Part shown: one piece after another, positions 59,858-64,000 of the stretch
Numbering within the stretch: position 1 is the stretch's first letter
Layout: each line of letters starts with the position of its first letter
Assembly: GCF_001654915.1 (NCBI RefSeq)
Contig: NZ_LXEQ01000034.1
DNA: 64,000 nucleotides
Origin: Buttiauxella ferragutiae
GTDB lineage: Bacteria; Pseudomonadota; Gammaproteobacteria; Enterobacterales; Enterobacteriaceae
Reading direction: 5' to 3' (one strand)
The notes under the pieces: generated by a model
What the model was told of the DNA's origin: nothing
Database searches by the model: none
Seen by the model: the letters and a program-made list of their open reading frames with translations, nothing else
Position numbers and translations under genes: made by a program

Positions 59858-61124
59858 TCTTACGGATCTGCTGCTGCTGGTGTTCGCCCAGCGGCAGCGT
59901 GACGTGAATCAGCGGCGGGGAAAAGAGCGGTAACGAAGTGGAATAAGGCGTAATCACCAGCACCACTTCTTTCGGCGCTCCCTCTTTCTGATAGCTGTGA
60001 ATGGTCAGATGTTTAATATTGAGCGGCAGCAAGGTCAATTCGCGAAGCTGCTGTTCAATATTCTGCTCAAGTTCCATATTGTTGCCGGTCAGCAGTAAAA
60101 CCTGCTTCTCATGTAAGTCACTTTCCTGCATTAACCACGCCCCAAAAATCACCGCCACCAGACCGACTTCTTCGTCAGAAAAACGCATTTCAAAATGCGC
60201 TTCAAAGTCGCGGAACACTTCTCGCGTGGTGCGCATTAGCCGCGGATATAAACGAGTAATTTCTTCAGGCAGGCTGTTATCGATGCCGATACCGTACTGG
60301 CAGCGATCCAGTGCCTGAGCAAGATGAATATACAACTGGTCGCTCAGGCCTTGTTCATCACTAAACGACATTCCCCCTTGCTCACGAAAACGCGTAATCA
60401 TCCCGCAAATTGCGGTACGCAGGCGTAAGTCTTGCTGATGGTTATCGCGAATCGGATCGGGAGTGCGCAGTAACTGGAATAACAACGCCAGGAATAGCTG
60501 CTCGTTTTCATTGGCCGATTGCATCACCCGGCGCTTCCAGTGGCGGGCAATTTCAAGCGCGGCCAGATACTCCGGGCGCATTTGCGTCCATATCCGTTGT
60601 TGCTCGGTGAATTCAGGCGTTATCCCCGCATGATGCTGATGCAGGCAGTACTGCAAAAATAGCGTTAAAAACTGCACGTCACGACTATCAAATTGACGTT
60701 GCAAGCGTCGTGAGCACAGACCAATCAGTGCCTGGAGATTCTTTTCATCGTATAGCGCGGTCAAAATCCCTTGTTGTTTAAGCTGGATTTTGAGCGCTGG
60801 GGTAAAATGTTGTTGCACAAAGTGTGGGCTTAATCGTAGCGCACGGCGTAACCAGTGCAGTAAGCACAGACGACGGTCTAAAGGCGTACCCTCAATCCGG
60901 TAGCTACCATCCTGTTGTGTGATAAGCCTCAGCCGGTGATAGCGCTGGATTTCATCCCCCGTGTCGGCTATATCTTGCAGGGCTTTAGTCCCATCAACCC
61001 CGTTGAGTCTGGCGAGGATCTCTGGAGTCACGGTGTATCCCGGTAAGTAAAGCAACAAAAGTAGGTGGCAGCGACGCTGCGGACTGGAGAGTACAGATGG
61101 TGGAGAGGAGAGCAGTGTCATCAT
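59844..61124 (-). CDS. csiE: Stationary-phase inducible protein CsiE
   Basis: PRD-type (PTS regulation domain) protein of 426 residues, the E. coli length. It is sigma-S/cAMP-CRP induced in E. coli; its target is unknown. Helical regions near 150-260 and 270-360 correspond to PRDs with conserved His in YIHLAQALDR and DEEVGLVAVIFGAWL. An EIIB-like end follows (QVLLLTGNNMELEQNIEQQL). The N-terminus looks like a winged helix (SPQRRCHLLLLLYLPG). The start is uncertain between several ATGs (61130, 61124, 61121); 61124 matches E. coli (MM). No strong ribosome site. Confidence 0.9.
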   Translation of the reverse strand: MMTLLSSPPSVLSSPQRRCHLLLLLYLPGYTVTPEILARLNGVDGTKALQDIADTGDEIQRYHRLRLITQQDGSYRIEGTPLDRRLCLLHWLRRALRLSPHFVQQHFTPALKIQLKQQGILTALYDEKNLQALIGLCSRRLQRQFDSRDVQFLTLFLQYCLHQHHAGITPEFTEQQRIWTQMRPEYLAALEIARHWKRRVMQSANENEQLFLALLFQLLRTPDPIRDNHQQDLRLRTAICGMITRFREQGGMSFSDEQGLSDQLYIHLAQALDRCQYGIGIDNSLPEEITRLYPRLMRTTREVFRDFEAHFEMRFSDEEVGLVAVIFGAWLMQESDLHEKQVLLLTGNNMELEQNIEQQLRELTLLPLNIKHLTIHSYQKEGAPKEVVLVITPYSTSLPLFSPPLIHVTLPLGEHQQQQIRKIIEC

Positions 61125-61250
61125 CCGCATTACCAAGTCAAAGTTGATTAATGCTAAGCGTAGCTAAAGCTTTTATCGCACAGAGTCACATTTGAGCTTT
61201 TTAATTACGGAATTTTGACTGGCTCACAGAATTTTAAGCTTGAGAGAATA

Positions 61251-61898
61251 ATGAGCAGGAAAATGTGTAACAGAGTTGTTCTTTTTGCCTTAGGTACGGC
61301 GCTTTTTAGCCCGTTAGCATTGGCCCATCCGCACAGCTTTATTACGCTTGTGACCACGGTTATAACCAAAGATGACCAGCTAACGGGTCTGAAAATGCAG
61401 TGGACAATGGATGAAATTACTTCAGCAGATCTACTGTATGACGCCGGTGACGCAAAGCCTGATTCACCGGTCTGGAAGAAGCTCGCCGCCGAAGTGATGG
61501 CCAATGTTTTAGGGCAACATTACTTCACTGAATTCTGGCACAACGGCCAAAAAGTGACGTTTAACAATTTACCACCCGAGTACGGGCTGGCACGGGTAGG
61601 GCATCAGGCAGTGTTAACCTTTGTTTTACCGCTGGCACATCCGCAGCCGTTAAAAGGGCAAACATACCAATTCGCGACCTTCGACCCGAGCTATTTTGTC
61701 GATATGAGTTACGACCGTCCTGAAGATGCCAAAGTGCCGAAAACATTAGCCGCACTTTGCAAAATCTCGGTCAAAACACCGCAACCGACTGAAGATATGC
61801 AGGCGTTTGCCTTGTCGTTAGATAAAGCCGATGCGCCACCAGAAGATATGGAACTCGGTAAACAATTTGCTCAACAGGTTACGTTGCAATGTCAGTAA
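61251..61898 (+). CDS. ZevA-like periplasmic metal-binding protein (DUF1007)
   Basis: DUF1007 protein of 215 residues, the periplasmic half of a two-gene metal-uptake module described as ZevAB for zinc in Haemophilus influenzae. The signal peptide ends near SPLALA, exposing the N-terminal metal motif HPHSFITL of the mature protein. The rest is soluble (DPSYFVDMSYDRPED near 155). ATG at 61251 follows GAGAG. It overlaps the transporter gene downstream by 10 bases. No Zur box was found upstream. The metal could be zinc, nickel or cobalt. Confidence 0.78.
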   Translation: MSRKMCNRVVLFALGTALFSPLALAHPHSFITLVTTVITKDDQLTGLKMQWTMDEITSADLLYDAGDAKPDSPVWKKLAAEVMANVLGQHYFTEFWHNGQKVTFNNLPPEYGLARVGHQAVLTFVLPLAHPQPLKGQTYQFATFDPSYFVDMSYDRPEDAKVPKTLAALCKISVKTPQPTEDMQAFALSLDKADAPPEDMELGKQFAQQVTLQCQ

Positions 61899-62872
61899 TT
61901 CCTTCAGCTCGAACCTCTTCACGCCGCTGGATACAACTGTGGCCGCTGGCTCTATTCCTGCTTGTCTGTGCGGTTGGGCTGTACAGCCTGTGGCACTACT
62001 GGCCGCAAATTATCCTTAATAGTGCAATTTGGCAGAAAGCAATTAACCAACAAATGAGCGCACTTTTGCGTGAGGTTGCCGAAAACCCGGAGCGAGCGGG
62101 TTGGTCATTACTGTCGTTTAGCCTGGTTTACGGTGTGCTGCACGCGTTAGGGCCGGGGCATGGCAAAGTGGTGATCGCCACTTGGCTTGCCACCCATCCT
62201 TCGCGTTTGAAAAGCAGCCTGAAACTGACTTTTGCCGCTGCCTTAATGCAGGGAGGCGTGGCTATTGCGTTGGTAACGGTGGTGCTGGGGATTCTGGAAT
62301 TGCCATCACGGGAACTGCATACGAGCAGTTTCTGGTTGGAGAAAAGCAGTTATTTGCTGGTGGGGATTTTAGGCTTGATGTTGTGTGGCCGCGCCTTACG
62401 AAATTTACACCGCGTTTTGCGAAAACCGAAGCGCTTTACCTCGTTCACGCCGCATCATGTTCACGACGAAAAATGTGGTTGTGGCCATCAGCATTTGCCG
62501 ACAGAAAAACAGCTTGATGCAGGAGAGGACTGGCGTGCCCGCGTGATGATTGTGCTGTCGATGGGGATGCGCCCGTGTTCCGGTGCCATCATGGTGCTGC
62601 TGTTTAGTAAAGTCATTGGCGTGTATAGCTGGGGAATGTTGTCGGCATTGACGATGGCTGCCGGGACATCAATTACGATTTCTGGGCTGGCGTTTCTGGT
62701 ACACGGTTTCCGTCAGCTTGCGGTGCGAGTGAGTGGTAACAAAGCCCCGATTTTATGGCGACAAGTAGCCTGGGCGACACTGGCGTTAGCGGGCGGTGGG
62801 ATTTTAGTTTTAGCGGCGGCGGTGATGTGGCTGAGTGCTCAACCGGTAATGCGCGGGATACGACCGTTTTAG
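61889..62872 (+). CDS. ZevB-like NicO-family metal transporter
   Basis: Polytopic inner-membrane protein of 327 residues of the RcnA/NicO superfamily. One membrane segment lies near 17-38; the first core motif is YGVLHALGPGHGK with His85 and His91, and the second GMRPCSGAIMVLLF near 228. Between them a cytosolic loop rich in His and Cys (PHHVHDEKCGCGHQH, near 183-197) is a probable metal site. It is co-translated with the DUF1007 gene. Uptake rather than efflux is inferred from that partner, because the efflux protein RcnA is normally paired with RcnB/RcnR. Confidence 0.82.
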   Translation: MSVIPSARTSSRRWIQLWPLALFLLVCAVGLYSLWHYWPQIILNSAIWQKAINQQMSALLREVAENPERAGWSLLSFSLVYGVLHALGPGHGKVVIATWLATHPSRLKSSLKLTFAAALMQGGVAIALVTVVLGILELPSRELHTSSFWLEKSSYLLVGILGLMLCGRALRNLHRVLRKPKRFTSFTPHHVHDEKCGCGHQHLPTEKQLDAGEDWRARVMIVLSMGMRPCSGAIMVLLFSKVIGVYSWGMLSALTMAAGTSITISGLAFLVHGFRQLAVRVSGNKAPILWRQVAWATLALAGGGILVLAAAVMWLSAQPVMRGIRPF

Positions 62873-62888
62873 TCCTTGATTAAAACAA

Positions 62889-62999
62889 CCCTCACCCCGG
62901 CCCTCTCCCTGAGGGCGAGGGGGAAAACCGGACATTCTCCTCCCCGAAGGGGGAAACCGAACAGTCCCCTCTCCTGGGGGAGAGGGTTAGGGTGAGGGC
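62889..62999. repeat. GC-rich dyad repeat, copy 3
   Basis: CCCTCACCCCGGCCCTCTCC at the left is the inverse of GGAGAGGGTTAGGGTGAGGG at the right, with smaller inner hairpins (TCCCTGAGGG, CCCCTCTCCTGGGGGAGAGG). It lies between the convergent metal transporter gene and suhB. It is the intact reference for the interrupted copy at 34037. Confidence 0.8.
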
Positions 63000-63007
63000 T
63001 TTAAAGA

Positions 63008-63811
63008 TTAACGCTTCAGCGCTTCGCTCAATTCATCACGCATTGTTGCCAGCATGGCTTTAACAACACGTGGATTACCTGCAACGATGTTGCCGCTGGT
63101 CAGGTGGTTATGGCCGCCGGTGAAATCACATACCAGGCTACCAGATTCGCGAGCAATCAGTTCACCTGCTGCGAAATCCCACGGCTTCAGGCCAATCTCG
63201 AAGAAACCATCAACGCGGCCAGCCGCAACGTATGCCAGATCCAGTGCAGCAGAACCGGTACGACGGAAGTCAGCACACTGCGTGAACAGTTTGGCAACGA
63301 TGTTGATATATGGAGTGGCGTGTTGCTTCAGTTTGAATGGGAAGCCGGTTGCCAGAATAGTGCCGTCAAGATCGCGTGCATTGCTGCCGCGCAGACGGTA
63401 ACCGTTCAGCTGTGCGCCTTGACCGCGAACGGCTGTGAACAGCTCATTACGCATTGGGTCATAAACCACAGCAACTTCGGTGCGGCCTTTAACACGAACA
63501 GCAATAGAAACAGAGAAGTGTGGCAAACGTTTGATGAAGTTTGAAGTGCCATCCAGAGGATCGATAACCCATTGCACATCCTGCTCGGTACCCGCCAGTT
63601 CGCCTGATTCTTCAGCGATAATGGTGTGTTGCGGGTAGGATTTGCGGATAATTTCGATAATCAGGCGCTCGGCCTCTTTATCTACGTTAGTCACAAAATC
63701 GTTGCTGCCTTTCTGGCTCGCTTCTACAGCGTCAGGGGTTTCGTAGTTCTTGGCAATTAAATTGCCCGCCTTGCGCGCAGCGCGCACGGCGATGGTGAGC
63801 ATCGGATGCAT
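63008..63811 (-). CDS. suhB: Inositol-1-monophosphatase / Nus factor SuhB
   Basis: Mg-dependent inositol monophosphatase that also joins the rRNA antitermination complex in E. coli. Length 267 residues as in E. coli. Metal motifs: EESGE near 67, WVIDPLDGTSNFIKRLPHF near 81-99 (DPLDGT), and PWDFAAGELIARESG near 217. ATG at 63811 (MHPMLTIAVRAARK) with AGAGAGACC upstream; the frame is open 39 codons further through the promoter region. Divergent from trmJ. Confidence 0.97.
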   Translation of the reverse strand: MHPMLTIAVRAARKAGNLIAKNYETPDAVEASQKGSNDFVTNVDKEAERLIIEIIRKSYPQHTIIAEESGELAGTEQDVQWVIDPLDGTSNFIKRLPHFSVSIAVRVKGRTEVAVVYDPMRNELFTAVRGQGAQLNGYRLRGSNARDLDGTILATGFPFKLKQHATPYINIVAKLFTQCADFRRTGSAALDLAYVAAGRVDGFFEIGLKPWDFAAGELIARESGSLVCDFTGGHNHLTSGNIVAGNPRVVKAMLATMRDELSEALKR

Positions 63812-63930
63812 CGGTCTCTCTCTGGATGTTAAAGAACGGGAAAACGCGGCGGAGTATAGCAGAGCGTTCGGAATATGTCCCAGGGTTATGATAGGATATC
63901 GCGATAATCTTTTCAGGCTATGAGTCAATA

Positions 63931-64000
63931 ATGCTGCAAAACGTACGTATAGTGCTGGTTGAAACCTCCCATACCGGCAACATGGGCTCTGTAGCCCGTG
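63931..64000 (+). CDS. trmJ: tRNA Cm32/Um32 methyltransferase TrmJ, 5' end only
   Basis: The first 23 codons, cut by the window end. MLQNVRIVLVETSHTGNMGS is the start of TrmJ, a SPOUT enzyme that 2'-O-methylates position 32 of several tRNAs; VETSHTGNMGSVAR is its motif 1. Divergent from suhB, as in E. coli, where trmJ precedes the isc operon. Confidence 0.92.
   Translation, partial: MLQNVRIVLVETSHTGNMGSVAR

Noticed and set aside
62889..62999. Repeated C/G-rich units considered as a CRISPR-like array.
   Set aside because: The units are inverted and nested rather than direct repeats with unique spacers, and no cas genes are present.
63812..63928. N-terminal extension of SuhB from a TTG start.
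   Set aside because: It runs through the divergent promoter region and is not part of the 267-residue family length.

Overview
The window is a chromosomal segment of a member of the Enterobacteriaceae. Gene content and order follow the Escherichia coli backbone from kgtP to trmJ, but the protein sequences differ from E. coli throughout and several blocks are replaced. That suggests a genus such as Buttiauxella or Kluyvera, although the sequence alone does not fix it. There are no rRNA or tRNA genes, no CRISPR array, no intact insertion sequence and no phage.

Left part (1-24 kb), housekeeping: kgtP, yfiM, pssA, yfiQ, tapT, trxC, yfiF, ung, grcA, srmB, trmN6 and nadB; then the envelope-stress operon rpoE-rseABC, with a sigma-E promoter and an rseD-like leader ORF; then lepA-lepB-rnc-era-recO-pdxJ-acpS, much of it with touching or overlapping stop/start codons. 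Readable control sites include an FNR box at grcA and a NadR palindrome at nadB.

Middle (24-42 kb): the MurR/RpiR-type regulator yfhH stands divergent to murQ-murP (MurNAc recycling) and pgpC, with two AT-rich dyads in the shared promoter region. tadA and mltF overlap tail to tail by 116 bp. purL carries a perfect PurR box. Next come the sRNA gene glmY, with three GlrR sites and a sigma-54 promoter, and the operon glrK-qseG-glrR that controls it, followed by glnB, hmp (NsrR site) and glyA (PurR site). A 448-bp mini-transposon-like element with IS50/Tn5-type ends lies between purL and glmY, inside a GC-rich intergenic repeat.

Accessory block (42-58.5 kb), between glyA and hcaT, in the slot that holds yph and hca genes in E. 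coli. A probable minus-strand operon encodes a GPH sugar symporter, a cytosolic GH36 alpha-galactosidase, an OprD/ChiP-type porin, an exported GH-D-clan glycosidase with a discoidin-like module, and a 57-residue lipoprotein. Beside it are the ROK regulator yphH and, divergent, yphG (DUF5107 plus TPR), an MFS sugar porter and an aldose epimerase, then a lone Omp85-type barrel without POTRA domains. Together these read as a complete path for an alpha-galactoside: outer-membrane entry, periplasmic trimming, symport, hydrolysis, mutarotation and control. It puts the uncharacterised YphG in a galactoside context and is the most interesting part of the window.

Right end (58.5-64 kb): hcaT without any hca catabolic genes, csiE, a ZevAB-like metal-uptake gene pair, suhB, and the first 23 codons of trmJ. 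Repeats are three copies of a GC-rich dyad family, one ERIC element and one REP/BIME pair.
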